Assembly: GCA_039000515.1 (NCBI GenBank)
Contig: JBCFYV010000012.1
Coordinates: forward strand, 9,874,676-9,938,675
DNA length: 64,000 nt
From: Timema cristinae
Lineage: Eukaryota; Arthropoda; Insecta; Phasmatodea; Timematidae
Reading direction: 5' to 3'
The notes below the pieces were generated by a model. It saw nothing but the letters and a program-made list of their open reading frames with translations, had not been told where the DNA came from and did no database searches. Position 1 is the first letter of the stretch, and each line of letters begins with the position of its first letter. The translations under genes were made by a program, and so were the position numbers. Positions 10,960-22,163 of the stretch are shown here, piece by piece.

Positions 10960-11095
10960 TACTTTCTCTCCGAAGGAAGTTGTGCTAAGATTTTTTATCG
11001 CTTAAGAAAAATTGGTCAACCCCGGCTGGGTTTGAACCCACGATCATCGGGTCCTGAGGTGAGCACTTTACCTAAAGACCACTGAGGTCGAGCGC
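10960..11095 (-). repeat. tRNA-like SINE head
   Basis: On the minus strand there is an A-box-like CAGTGGTCTTTAGG and a B box GGTTCAAACCC with GC-rich flanks. The head differs from both SINE-A and SINE-B, so it may belong to a third family or a decayed tRNA pseudogene. Confidence 0.5.
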
Positions 11096-11099
11096 TTCG

Positions 11100-11450
11100 A
11101 TGTTCAAGCATTCTAAGGCAGCACTCTCGCAATAGACTGGTCTCCTGAAGAAGAAAAGATCAGGGTTAGAATCCCAGTTGGGTGTATTGAGGGTGATTTG
11201 TCTTCAATGGTTTCACACTCTCTCTACATACGAGTAAATGCGGGTACACTTCCACTCAATTCAAAGTTCTTAAACTCTATCACATTTGTGCAATTAGTTC
11301 ACATTATCGTCATCCAACCCAAACATTTAGTACGGCACAGGGGAGGGGGGGATAATGACTTGTAATGGTTTTGAACGGCCCAATGCGTAAGACTCACATT
11401 GCAACTTTGAGGTTGGAGTACGAATCCCGGCTGTGTGTTCTAGAGCAGTG
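11100..11450 (+). repeat. degenerate SINE-A and adjacent tRNA-like head
   Basis: From 11100 to 11340 a worn SINE-A body is visible (TCACACTCTCTCTACATACG, GCGGGTACACTTCC). At 11375-11445 a second tRNA-like stretch has GGAGTACGAATCCCGGC as its B-box region. Confidence 0.5.
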
Positions 11451-12714
11451 GTATTCTATCTAGAGTACGTGAATATATCCTAGGGTTTAGTAAAAATATA
11501 AAAGGTATTTCTCACTAAAAAACCTATTATTTAATACATTAATTTGAATTTAATTTATTTGATTTATTTCATATGTAAATTATATAATATGTACAGACCT
11601 AAAACTTGCATTGTGTACCAACAACTTTTTGTGTATAAAGCGGAAGAGAAATTTTATGTAGAGGTATGTGAACAAAAAAAAAAGGGTTGACTACTGAAGG
11701 CTGATATAGAGTATGTTTAGAATGTGCGATCTTAGCTTTGGTTATCTCCTGCGCTATTAACGTTTATGCCGATACATTTCCTTTAATATATTGTTTCATC
11801 TTCTTTGATAATGTGTTAATATCACTCCCATTTAATATAACCTTGAAAGAAAGTTCCCCCGACTGTACGATACCTACAAGAACTACCTTTGTAAGTTACC
11901 TCGCGTGCACAAGGAAGGGTTTAGAGGGGGGTAGAGACAGTGTTTGCGTGTGAGCCTAGCTGAGTGGGTGTAAGGGGTGCGGGTGTTGGTAATCATCCAA
12001 GGGCTAGGGGAGTGGGGTGATTGCACTAGCGTGCTAGGAGATACTCGGCTTCATTATGTACGGATAAAAACAGAAAACGATCAATAAATGAACTTATGGG
12101 AAATGTATTGTAATTTGTGTGGCCATTTTACACTTGTTCCCTATTTTGTACAAAAGATAAGAACTTTCGGGAATAGTTCAAATTCATTTAGTTCAATGAA
12201 CTGAGCAGTTCATTTGTATTTCTCACTAGTTCATGGTCCTTTCCCCTTCCCATCGCAAGTTAAAGTTTAAGGATGTGTCTGCCTTACTCACCGGTTCACA
12301 AAATCGTGCATTTTAGCCGATTATTTTTTCCGGCCTTCAAATCATCTATCAATAATTGAAGGTTAGGTTTAGACAGGTTTAGTAATATTTCTATGACCAA
12401 TCTGTCGTTGACATACTTGAAAAATAGCTATCAGAATTGTTGTAGAGGCACAAATAAAACAATTTAAATCAATAATTCTTCAAATTTATTATATCTATGC
12501 CAAGCAATATATTTCCCATTGATCATTGAGACCCGCTTTGGTGGTCGCCAACCTCTGACGGAAGCTTGTATTATTTTGTGGACATCAACTTTACTCAAGT
12601 GAGAACAATATTTCTATAGGTTGGGGTGAAAGGGAATGGATGAACGGTAAAATGGGAATAGAAATAATTTGAAAAATACACTAGCGTTGAAATTGCATGT
12701 TTTTCGAGAAGCGG
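11451..12714. other. unassigned sequence, no gene seen
   Basis: No convincing ORF; the 71-codon frame at 11738 has no motif. Moderately AT-rich and leads into the minisatellite. Confidence 0.3.
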
Positions 12715-14767
12715 CGAATATAGCATGGCTCGTTTATAGGCCGGCAGCTTACGGGTGATGGGGATTGTAGGAGGGGAATATAGCATGGCTCGTTTATAGG
12801 CCGGCAGCTTACGGGTGATGGGGATTGTAGGAGGGGAATATAGCATGGCTTGTTTATAGGCCGGCAGCTTACGGGTGATGGGGATTGTATGAGGGGAATA
12901 TAGCATGGCTTGTTTATAGGCCGGCAGCTTACGGGTAGTGGGGATTGTAGGAGGGGAATATAGCATGGCTTGTTTATAGGCCGGCAGCTTACGGGTGATG
13001 GGGATTGTATGAGGGGAATATAGCATGGCTTGTTTATAGGCTGGCAGCTTACGGGTAGTGGGGATTGTAGGAGGGGAATATAGCATGGCTCGTTTATAGG
13101 CCGGCAGCTTACGGGTAGTGGGGATTGTAGGAGGGGAATATAGCATGGCTTGTTTATAGGCCGGCAGCTTACGGGTGATGGGGATTGTAGGAGGGGAATA
13201 TAGCATGCCTTGTTTATAGGCCGGCAGCTTACGGGTAGTGGGGATTGTAGGAGGGGAATATAGCATGGCTCGTTTATAGGCCGGAAGCTTACGGGTAGTG
13301 AAGATTGTAGGAGGGGAATATAGCATGGCTTGTTTATAGGCCGGCAGCTTACGGGTGATGGGGATTGTAGGAGGGGAATATAGCATGCCTTGTTTATAGG
13401 CCGGCAGCTTACGGGTGATGGGGATTGTAGGAGGGAAATATAGCATGGCTTGTTTATAGCCCGGCAGCTTACGGGTAGTGGGGAATATAGCATGGCTTGT
13501 TTATAGCCCAGCAGCTTACGGGTAGTGGGGAATATAGCATGGCTTGTTTATAGGCCGGCAGCTTACGGGTAGTGGGTATTGTAGGAGGGGAATATAGCAT
13601 GGCTTGTTTATAGGCCGGCAGCTTACGGGTAGGGGGATTGTAGGAGGGGAATATAGCATGGCTTGTTTATAGGCCAGCAGCTTACGGGTAGTGGGGATTG
13701 TAGGAGGGGAATATAGCATGGCTTGTTTATAGCCCGGCAGCTTTCGGGTAGTGGGGAATATAGCATGGCTTGTTTATAGGCCGGCAGCTTACGGGTAGTG
13801 GGTATTGTAGGAGGGGAATATAGCATGGCTTGTTTATAGGCCGGCAGCTTACGCGTAGTGGGGATTGTAGGAGGGGAATATAGCATGCCTTGTTTATATG
13901 CCGGCAGCTTACGGGTAGTGGGGATTGTAGGAGGGGAATATAGCATGGCTTGTTTATAGCCCGGCAGTTTATGGGTAGTGGGGAATATAGCATGGCTTGT
14001 TTATAGCCCGGCAGCTTACGGGTAGTGGGGATTGTAGGAGGGGAATATAGCATGCCTTGTTTATAGGCCGGCATCTTACGGGTGATGGGGATTGTAGGAG
14101 GGGAATATAGCATGGCTCGTTTATAGGCCGGCAGCTTACGGAAAGTGGGTATTGTAGGAGGGGAATATAGCATGGCTTGATTATAGGCCGGCAGCTTACG
14201 GGTAGGGGGGATTGTAGTAGGGGAATATAGCATGCCTTGTTTATAGGCCAGCATCTTACGGGTGATGGGGATTGTAGGAGGGGAATATAGCATGGCTCGT
14301 TTATAGGCCGGCAGCTTACGGGTGATGGGGATGATAGGAGGGGAATATAGCATGGCTTGTTTATAGGCCGGCAGCTTACGGGTGATGGGGATTGTAGGAG
14401 GGGAATATAGCATGGCTCGTTTATAGGCCGGCAGCTTACGGGTGATGGGGATTGTAGGAGGGGAATATAGCATGGCTTGTTTATAGGCCGGCAGCTTACG
14501 GGTGATGGGGATTGTAGGAGGGGAATATAGCATGGCTCGTTTATAGGCCGGCAGCTTACGGGTGATGGGGATTGTAGGAGGGGAATATAGCATGGCTCGT
14601 TTATAGGCCGGCAGCTTACGGGTGATGGGGATTGTAGGAGGGGAATATAGCATGGCTCGTTTATAGGCCGGCAGCTTACGGGTAGTGGGGATTGTAGGAG
14701 GGGAATATAGCTTGCCTTGTTTATAGGCCGGCAGCTTACGGGTAGTGGGATTGTATGAGGGGAATAT
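12715..14767. repeat. 60-bp minisatellite, about 35 units
   Basis: Units contain TATAGCATGGCTTGTTTATA then GGCCGGCAGCTTACGGGTGA and GGGGATTGTAGGAGGGG. Most units are exactly 60 bp. Several are 47 bp, missing the ATTGTAGGAGGG segment, and a few are 59 bp. Variant sites recur (GGCTTG/GGCTCG/GCCTTG; GTGATG/GTAGTG), showing turnover by unequal exchange or slippage. Because 60 is a multiple of three and units lack stops in some minus-strand frames, long apparent proteins of about 300 residues appear (20-residue period such as MLYSPPTIPITRKLPAYKQA). Two overlapping minus frames are open over the same DNA and the 47-bp units break the frames, so coding is unlikely. Confidence 0.95.
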
Positions 14768-15157
14768 GTGTGTTTAGGCACAATCCATATCTGCTTCCTC
14801 TTGATCTACTGATATAGCTGTATGCCCACAATTAATATTTAAATATATTCTCTTTAAGTGCTTTATAAATTCATAATCACAACACTACTCACAAAACCAT
14901 GATCGTGTTGACTCTTTCAACAAAATACTGGAAATAGGTAGGGATGTAGACATGAATTGATTTAAACTGACAGAAAATGATAAATCTTATATTATAGTAA
15001 GGGTGTATTAGTGCATGGGATGCTGTTTCAGCTTTCAATCTACTGTTAACACAACTTCTTATGTAACCCTTTAGCATAAAAAGCGAGCGAGATTTGGTAC
15101 TTATGAGTGGGCAACACAATTGCCCAGATAATGAGGCCTCAAAATATTAATATTATT
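14768..15157. other. spacer between minisatellite and split SINE
   Basis: AT-rich; a minus-strand frame of 76 codons (14889-15119) has no motif. Confidence 0.3.
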
Positions 15158-15245
15158 TGTTCTGCGTCTTACTATCCATCCGAGCTAACCGTATCTAACT
15201 ACACTAATGAGGCAGGGATGAGAAAGGTTTAATTTAGAGGATATA
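15158..15245 (-). repeat. SINE, 3' half, split by the giant element
   Basis: On the minus strand this is the shared tail and distal body of an old SINE-A-like copy, ending at TTTAGAG on the plus strand. Joined to 29622 onward through one GATATA it restores the spacing of an intact SINE (26 bp from TTAGAG to the ..CCCGCAATTGCG word, the same as in intact copies). 15240-15245 is the left GATATA duplication. Confidence 0.85.
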
Positions 15246-15480
15246 AGTAGCTAGGGTGGCGTATGGAACCCCGCTTCCGCCAACGGGTCAAAACACCCAC
15301 ATCCTGTTTGAGTGACCTGCTTTCCACATCTTTACCGTTATTCCCCCACCCCTGACCTACTTTCCTCTGATTGGTTGCTATTAATATCTTCCTTCCCCCA
15401 CCAATTTTGACCTGCTTTCCACATCCACCTCCCCCCTCCCCCTCGACTACCAACCCTGGACATGTTGGTTCTTGATGATT
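15246..15480. promoter_or_regulatory. terminal segment with repeated TGACCTGCTTTCC motif
   Basis: TGACCTGCTTTCCACATC occurs near 15313 and near 15409, with a variant TGACCTACTTTCC near 15353. The same sites occur inverted in the right arm near 29440-29550. Repeated words next to the tips suggest transposase or host-factor sites; this is inferred from position only. Confidence 0.45.
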
Positions 15481-15484
15481 GTTA

Positions 15485-17120
15485 ATAGATATTGAGGTCA
15501 TTGCCCCGGGAAACGGGGTTTTTCCCTGGCGCCAGTATGTCGGGCAGACAAGACAAGAATAGATATTGAGGTCATTGCCCCGGGCAACGGGGGGGGGTTT
15601 TCCCTGGCGTCAGTTTGACGGAGGGCTCGGCGCGAAGCTTGCGCTAGGGCTGACAAGCCTAGAATGAACATAGGCTCTTCTGTCACAAGGCTCTGTCCCG
15701 GAACAAGCAGCATGAACCTTGCGCTATGGTGCTTTGTGGTAGAGTGTGGTAATTTGTTCCAGAGACCCCCCTCCTCCTTCGCCACCCTGACGCCAGATTG
15801 CCGGGGTGACAAGTGACCTCGATAACCTTGGGTTTTCCCAATGACGTAATCATCGCAACCCTGGCGCCGGGCTGGCGGGCAGACAAGTTGGGACAAGAAT
15901 TGATCGTAACCTCGGCAACCTGGGTTTTTCCTATGACGTAATCATTGCGTGTTATGTTGCAACTCTAGCATCTCTAATTATGCACAATCAGGGGCCTCAG
16001 AATCCCCAGTTAGGGGCCACTACCCCCTGTCACAAGTCTACTAAAATTGTTTGTTTGGTAGCGTCTGTCGAAATGCATGGAAATGTTCCTCCACCCGCAG
16101 CTCTCGGACCGGACAACCTGAGTTTTTTCCTATGACGTAATCATCGCGTGTTATGTCCCAACCCTGGCGCCAGTATGTCGGCCCGACAAGACAAGAATAG
16201 ATATTGAGGTCATTGCCTCAGGCATCTGGTTTTCCCTGGTGCCAATATGTCGGCCAACCCTGGCGCCGGGCTGGCGGGCAGACAAGTTGGGACAAGAATT
16301 GATCGTAACCTCGGCAACCTGGGTTTTTCCTATGACGTAATCATTGCGTGTTATGTTGCAACTCTAGCATCTCTAATTATGCACAATCAGGGGCCTCAGA
16401 ATCCCCAGTTAGGGGCCACTACCCCCGTCACAAGTATACTAAAATTGGTTGTTTGGTAGCGTCTGTCGAAATGCCTGGAAATGTTCCTCCACCCGCAGCT
16501 CTCGGACCGGACAACCTGAGTTTTTTCCTATGACGTAATCATCGCGTGTTATGTCCCAACCCTGGCGCCAGTATGTCGGCCCGACAAGACAAGAATAGAT
16601 ATTAAGGTCATTGCCTCGGGCATCTGGTTTTCCCGGGTGCCAATATGTCGGCCCAGAATAGATATCGAGGACATTGCCAGGGGCAACAGGGTTTTTCCCT
16701 GGCGCCTGTATGTCGGGCAGACAAGACAAGAATATATATTGAGGTCATTGCCCGGGCAACGGGGGTTTTCCCTGGCGTCAGCTTGACGGCTCACGAGACA
16801 AGAATAGATCTTGACCTCAACAACCTTGGGGTTTTCCCAATGACGTAATCATTGCGTGTTATGTCGCAACCCTGACGCCGGGCTGGCGGGCAGACAAGAC
16901 AAGTTGAGACTGGCGTCAGGTTGTCGGGCAGGCAAGACAAGAATAGATATTGAGGTCATTGCCCCGGGCAACGGGGGTTTTCCCTGGCGTCAGCTTGACG
17001 GCTCACGAGACAAGAATAGATCGTGACCTCAACAACCTTGGGTTTTCCCAATGACGTAATCATTGCGTGTTATGTCGCAACCCTGGCGCCAGGTTGGCGG
17101 GCAGACAAGACAAGTTGGGA
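15485..17120. repeat. GC-rich repeated block, left arm
   Basis: Composite repeat of modules containing GAGGTCATTGCCCCGGGCAA, CCCTGGCGCCAG (with the perfect palindrome CTGGCGCCAG), GACAAGACAAGAATAGATAT and ATGACGTAATCATTGCGTG. TGACGTAA starts at 15842, 15934, 16133, 16333, 16531, 16841 and 17052. A module of about 399 bp is tandemly duplicated (15857 and 16256). The base composition is far more GC-rich than the flanks. Apparent ORFs here have no domain. Confidence 0.85.
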
Positions 17121-17379
17121 CAAGTCTAGATCGTTGGACGGCCCAAGTCAGCTCTCAACGCTCAATGCTCGCAACGGAGGAATAATATTGAATTTAATGT
17201 TCGCAAATATATCCCTATGAAAGTTTAAGCCCACACATCAATGCACTCAACATTTGCGAGAGTACCTTCAGATGCACTGAGGGAGGGTAGATTTTAGCGA
17301 CGCCCGTTTGCACGGTGAATTTACTGTTCTATAGCTAAGTTAGTTTGTAATTCGTGTGCTGATATGATCTGCGTGTCTA

Positions 17380-17460
17380 GATTGGATTCGAACCAGAGAC
17401 CATCAAATTACTGAGCGCCTTTCCAACGGCACGATTAGTTAGTTACCCCTTAATAGGCGA
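17380..17460 (-). repeat. tRNA-like module, left arm
   Basis: On the minus strand the B box is TGGTTCGAATCCAATC, with a GGGGTAACTAACTAA A-box-like region. Mirror copy at 27401-27481 (plus). It resembles a SINE head; a working tRNA gene is doubtful. Confidence 0.5.
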
Positions 17461-17613
17461 TAACACCGCACAACTTCGACTCAATGTTAATAATTCTCTC
17501 GCCCTCTGCAAGAGCGGACTAAGTACAGATAAATTAAATGGCTAATCCTCGGTAATTGTATCTGTATAACGAATATGAAAACGGGTATTTAGCTTATCAT
17601 TGCACGTAACATA

Positions 17614-18074
17614 AAGAATGACCACATGGTTTAAGGCGCTACTATAGCAAAAGACTATACTACTAAATATGGGAGGAAGTCGGAGTTTTAAGCGGTTGCT
17701 ATACTACTTACGCTAATAGATCAGCTGTGAGCGTGTTCATTCTGTGCAGGGGGTGCCGCAAGATTTTAAGGGGGAATATATAAATAAAAATATTAGAACA
17801 CATTAATGAAAATAAAGAAATGGAAGAAAATTTTGTCTTTCAGAAGAATGACCACATGGTTTAAGGCGCTACTATAGCAAAAGACTATACTACTAAATAT
17901 GGGAGGAAGTCGGAGTTTTAAGCGGTTGCTATACTAATTACGCTAATAGATCAGCTGTGAGCTTGTTCGTTCTGTGCAGGGGGTGCCGCAAGATTTTAAG
18001 GGGGGAATATATAAATAAAAATATTAGAACACATTAATGAAAATAAAGAAATGGAAGAAAATTTTGTCTTTCAG
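17614..18074. repeat. 230-bp tandem duplication, left arm
   Basis: Two head-to-tail copies (17614-17843 and 17844-18074) starting AAGAATGACCACATGGTTTA and ending TTTTGTCTTTCAG, with only a few substitutions and one G-run change. Confidence 0.92.
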
Positions 18075-18419
18075 TGTTTTTGTGAATTGCACTTGTCACA
18101 GCCCCCAGACAAAGCTATTGCAACATTAAAATCCAAAGCAATAAAGTCTTGAGAATGATTTGCGTGTTGTGTTGTCAACAATTAGGACAGACTGATGACT
18201 ATGTGCTCTGAATAATCACAAGTCTCACATTAATAAAACAATTCTACTATTATTTGACTAGAGTAATCTCACATTGTGTTTGGCTAGTGTGCTAATTTAT
18301 TGGTTTCCAAAACAATTTATCTCTATCTCTATGTGAATAAATAGCCAAAGCTATTAAGGTGTATTTTAGGAGGGTTAACACCACACGAGTGACATATTAC
18401 GAAAATTTGAAATATGACA

Positions 18420-18490
18420 CCTGGACACGGAAATCAAACCCTGGACCTCTGGCTTAGTACGCCATTGCTCTGACCACTGAGCTATCCAGG
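18420..18490 (-). repeat. tRNA-like module, left arm (second)
   Basis: On the minus strand: CCTGGATAGCTCAGTGGTCA (a clear A box), a stem around TGGCGTACTAAGCCA, and the B box GGTTTGATTTCC. A cloverleaf-like arrangement is visible but the T arm is irregular, so a SINE head or tRNA pseudogene is more likely than a working tRNA. Mirror at 26371-26441. Confidence 0.5.
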
Positions 18491-18656
18491 ATTCGTTCCG
18501 TGCTCAGGGTCATTCTTCACTCATATTTAAGGCAGTGGAACAGAGCATCGAGCAGGCACCTCCGTCCACTTCGCTGGGTCGATGCCGACTACCGAAATAA
18601 CGGGATTTACAAAGGGACTTATGGACAGGTCTGTGTTGCGTATGCGTAGAGACACA

Positions 18657-18775
18657 TTAGTCCATTTTGCACCACCGTTTGCTAAACCAAACTTATTCAT
18701 TCGGCGCCATGGCAGTACATGCAACCAGTTGTGCACCATCATTTGCTATTCATTCTGCGCCAAAGCGTACTCCGC
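18657..18775. repeat. duplicated module, copy 1 (left arm)
   Basis: GTCCATTTTGCACCACCGTT to CCAAAGCGTACTCCGC recurs at 20036-20155 and in mirror form at 24706-24826 and 26087-26204, giving four copies in the element. Each also has an internal similarity between its halves (GCGCAGAATGAATAGCAAA and GCGCCGAATGAATAAG on the opposite strand). Confidence 0.8.
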
Positions 18776-19079
18776 AGGCTCTATGACGTACTCACCTCCA
18801 ACAGTGGCAATCAGCCTTTCACTTTTCAGGCAGTTGAATCCCCCCACCCCACTCAGAGCCGGGTAGTTCCAGTTTCGACATCGCAAGGAGCTGGTGGCCG
18901 GAATCACCCCTTCCCCCGGACTGGAATTTCCACAGAGCCGGGGATCCCCCACCACCCTCCCAGGGTCGTTACCTTATGTGGTGTGACTGACATGCAATAA
19001 GCTCCGTGCAAAATAGACACACCAAGCGAACAAATAATTTACCGTTATAAGACAGTTTCGCTACTACTTTGGTTGAACG

Positions 19080-19920
19080 TTGACGTGTTTAAGCTCCACT
19101 GCCCAAAGTCTATGACAGCTCGCACACACATCCATTTGGCTGTAGAGAGTGAAAGATTCTAATGTATCTTTTAAAACCAAATATCTAGCACAACCACTTC
19201 TTACTACCTGTCCTATTTTAATATACATGAATTACTGTATATTGACGCAAGTAAACTATGCTATAACAAGCTTATCTTAAAGATAGAAAAGTTGCTCTAA
19301 CACTGACCTTACCTATGCCTGTAATCATATTAGGTGTTAAAACAAAGGCCTCCTCGCACAGCTGCGTGGAGGGAGGGTGGGGAAACCAGAGGTGAATAAA
19401 ACTCGTTGGACAGCTTGGTGATCTGGAGGGTTGGAACAAGATGTATTTATTTACACTAATAGGAAATTTACGCGTAAAGTATAATGCAGATAAAATGTAC
19501 CCGAATTTGTAGGAAAGTGGATCAGAAGAAACCAATTATTAAAAAGGATGTATTTATTTACACTAATAGGAAATTTATGCGTAAAGTAGAATGCTGATAA
19601 AATGTACCCGAATTTGTAGGAAAGTGTCCATGCTCCACTGCCCAAAGTCTATGACAGCTATCTCGCACGCATCCACTACCTGGCCATTTCTAATATACAA
19701 GAATTACCCGTAATATTGCCACGAGTAAACTACGCTTATTTTATTTCAAATGCATTATTGATAATGTAAAAGAACAACGAGTTTGTGTTCCTTAAAGGAC
19801 TCCTCGCTTGAATGTACCTTCATCTGCGTGGAGGGAGGGTGGGGGAAACCCAGGGTGAATAAAACTCGTTGGACAGCTTGGTGATCTGGGGTTCAAATCT
19901 CACCCACGTGGACAGAGGGG
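19080..19920. repeat. locally duplicated SINE-like modules, left arm
   Basis: TCCACTGCCCAAAGTCTATG (19097 and 19634), TATTTATTTACACTAATAGG (19444 and 19552) and CTCGTTGGACAGCTTGGTGA (19401 and 19866) each occur twice. The second ends in GGGGTTCAAATCTCACCC, a B-box-like word. Mirror at 24942-25780. Short frames here (63-87 codons) mirror each other and have no domain. Confidence 0.75.
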
Positions 19921-20280
19921 GTGTTCCTGTATAGTCCAATTTTAATAGGAATAGCCTCATCTTAGACATAGAAAAGTTATGATATCTACTCTCACATATT
20001 TATACGGTGTAATAATTAAGCAGGTTTCGTTCGTCCATTTTGCACCACCGTTTGCTAAACCAAACTTATTCATTCGGCGCCATGGCAGTACATGCAACCA
20101 GTTGTGCACCATCATTTGCTATTCATTCTGCGCCAAAGCGTACTCCGCTGTTGCCTGAACAGAGCATCTAGCAGACACGGCCCATCCTCTGTGGTAGGTT
20201 GAAGGTGTCTGATGGGTAACGGTACTTACAGTATCGAATATGAAACGGGTATTTAAAAATAAACTTCTGGGAATGTATCT

Positions 20281-20460
20281 AAAAGTTATATAAGCACCGT
20301 GATTTTTTTCCTAGATATTTTACTTATAAACTTATGTAAAAGTTATTATTTATGTTATCAAAATATATATAGCCGCCATGATTTTTTTCCCTAGGTATTT
20401 AACATAGGAACATGTGTAAAGGTTATACATTATTTAATATTTAATATTATATTAATATTA
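20281..20460. repeat. direct repeat shared with the centre
   Basis: TTATATAAGCACCGTGATTT to TACATTATTTAAT recurs at about 22308-22465 with mutations, so part of the unpaired centre is a diverged copy of arm sequence. Confidence 0.8.
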
Positions 20461-20934
20461 TTTAATTGCCGTACAGGGTTTGTCGTGCTTGCTTATCGGC
20501 CCACTAGATGGCATCGAAAGCCAGTTTAGTTAATGTAAGGTTTCTAGGAGAGTTTACAAATAATAAATAAGTCAATGTAAGGTTTTCTTTAACAATTTGC
20601 TGAGTATTTATCATACGCCAGGCCATGTGATATTTTAAACAGTCAGAACCCCGTATTCATACGTCAAGTCAGGTGATCTGCAGTACAAATAATTCTAGGG
20701 TAGAAAGCAAATAAAAGTTCTGCCTGAATACTCACTATTTAACATATTCATGCGTCTCAAGTCATGTGATATACAGCATATACTTTAAACAGGCAGAATC
20801 CCCTATTCATACGTCAAGTACTCACAGGTGACAAAGACCTAAATAATATTGCGCTTGTAAATTAATTGTTGATTGTCAAAAAAAAAAACTAGTAAGAATA
20901 TGTTGTTAATATTTAAGGTAAGGTGACGAGTTCA

Positions 20935-21250
20935 CACACGGTATTTAATATCTTGGGATAGTGTACCCGCATTTTCGTGGAGCGAGAGTTTGAAATAGCC
21001 TAGAATATATTCAGCCTTTGGCGATGGAAATGTTTGAACCCCTAACTCCGCTACCAGGCACGGTTTCGATTTCATGCTCTCCCCGCTGATCCTGACAATC
21101 ACCTAAATAATATTGCTGCTTATAAGGTAAGGTGACAAGTTCACACACGTAATCTAAGCCACACGGTATTCTGGAGGGAGAGTTGGAAAAATAGCCTCAG
21201 CTTGATAGGCCAGTGTTCGAACTCCAACCTATATAGTTTTAAAAAATTTG
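20935..21250 (-). repeat. SINE-like modules in the inner left arm
   Basis: On plus, GTACCCGCATTTTCGTGGAG and GGGAGAGTTGGAAAAATAGC followed by GGCCAGTGTTCGAACTCC match a minus-strand SINE body and B box. A second copy at 21641-21780 lies in the left-only segment. Confidence 0.6.
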
Positions 21251-21268
21251 GTCATCAGCTGCACGCCT

Positions 21269-22053
21269 ATAAGGTGTCTAGTTCACCTATACAAAAGCAT
21301 AAGCCATGCGGTATTCGGAAATAGATTCAGTGTTCGAAGTCAAACCAATGATGAGCCCCACTAAGTAGATAGGAGGACGGAAAATGTACCCGCATTTTCA
21401 CTAAGTGTTCGAAAAAAAAAAAAAAAAAAAACCTTTGGTCTACGTTTGCGGTGGGCCGACACCTAGAATGGTCATGTAACAGAACGGGAATCAAACCCGC
21501 AACCTCCCTGGCAGTGGCAGTGACGCCTTAGACTACGCTACTAATAATACTTTCTACGTATGTCAGACATTATTGTGATGTGACAAATAATCATAGTCAC
21601 ATGCTCCTCTCAGAACTGTTGATTGCACCATTTTTTCACACCGTATTCTCGAGGGAGAGGTGGAAAATAACCTCAACTTGATAGGCCAGTGTTCGAACTC
21701 CAACCTATCTAGTTTTTTTAAAATTTGTCATCAGCTATCTATCTATAGGGCTATAAGGTGTCTAGTTCACCTAAACACATGCATGATAAGTCACAATATC
21801 TTGTGATAGCGTATCCGCATCTGCATGGAGGGTTAGTTGGTGTTCAAACAATCATAAAGGGGAGTGCCCTGCTTAGGTACTGTGAAACTTTTCGGAGATG
21901 GCAACATTTTTACCCATAATGTTTGAGACGGAGCAGGAGAGAGAGACAGGGAGTTTCTAATATTTATAATAAACTGTATGTAAAAAGCGAAAGACCCTGG
22001 AATATTTACACCCTGTCACAGCACTCCCGAGCACATGGGCTAAGCGTTTGACT
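21269..22053. other. left-arm-only segment (785 bp)
   Basis: At 21268 the left arm leaves the right-arm alignment and rejoins near 22054. The right arm runs straight through (AGGCGTGCAGCTGATGACC near 23594-23612). The segment holds a second copy of the 21170-21290 module, a poly(A) run and a tRNA-like minus-strand head (21480-21545, B box GGTTTGATTCC). Deletion in the right arm, perhaps through short repeats, is simplest. Confidence 0.75.
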
Positions 22054-22163
22054 CACCTATTATGGTTTGTTAGGGGTGTAGAGAGGTCAGGGCTTGAAAT
22101 CCGGTCGGACGCACTGGGGTTTATTTTTAGCTTCACTCATAATGTTGATTCATTTAATTAATG

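Larger units (their letters stand above)
15246..22163 (+). repeat. left inverted arm of the giant element (6,918 bp)
   Basis: Order from the tip: terminal segment (15246-15480), GC-rich repeated block (15485-17120), tRNA-like module (17380-17460), 230-bp tandem duplication (17614-18074), tRNA-like module (18420-18490), a module at 18657-18775 that recurs at 20036-20155, duplicated segments around 19080-19920, and AT-rich modules to 22163. A segment of about 785 bp (21269-22053) has no partner in the right arm. Confidence 0.88.

Noticed and set aside
12595..14781. Five or more long minus-strand frames as repetitive protein genes
   Set aside because: They overlap in two frames, follow simply from a stop-free 60-bp unit, and are broken by 47- and 59-bp units. 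No signal peptide or flanking exon is evident.
15498..15896. 132-codon minus frame and its mirror at 28965-29363 as a gene pair
   Set aside because: Identical because of the palindrome; they lie in GC-rich repeats, have no domain, and overlap other open frames.
18582..18866. 94-codon frame and mirrored 133-codon frame (25878-26279) as a conserved protein
   Set aside because: Length differs only through homopolymer indels between arms, other frames are open over the same DNA, the module is internally repeated, and no domain is seen.
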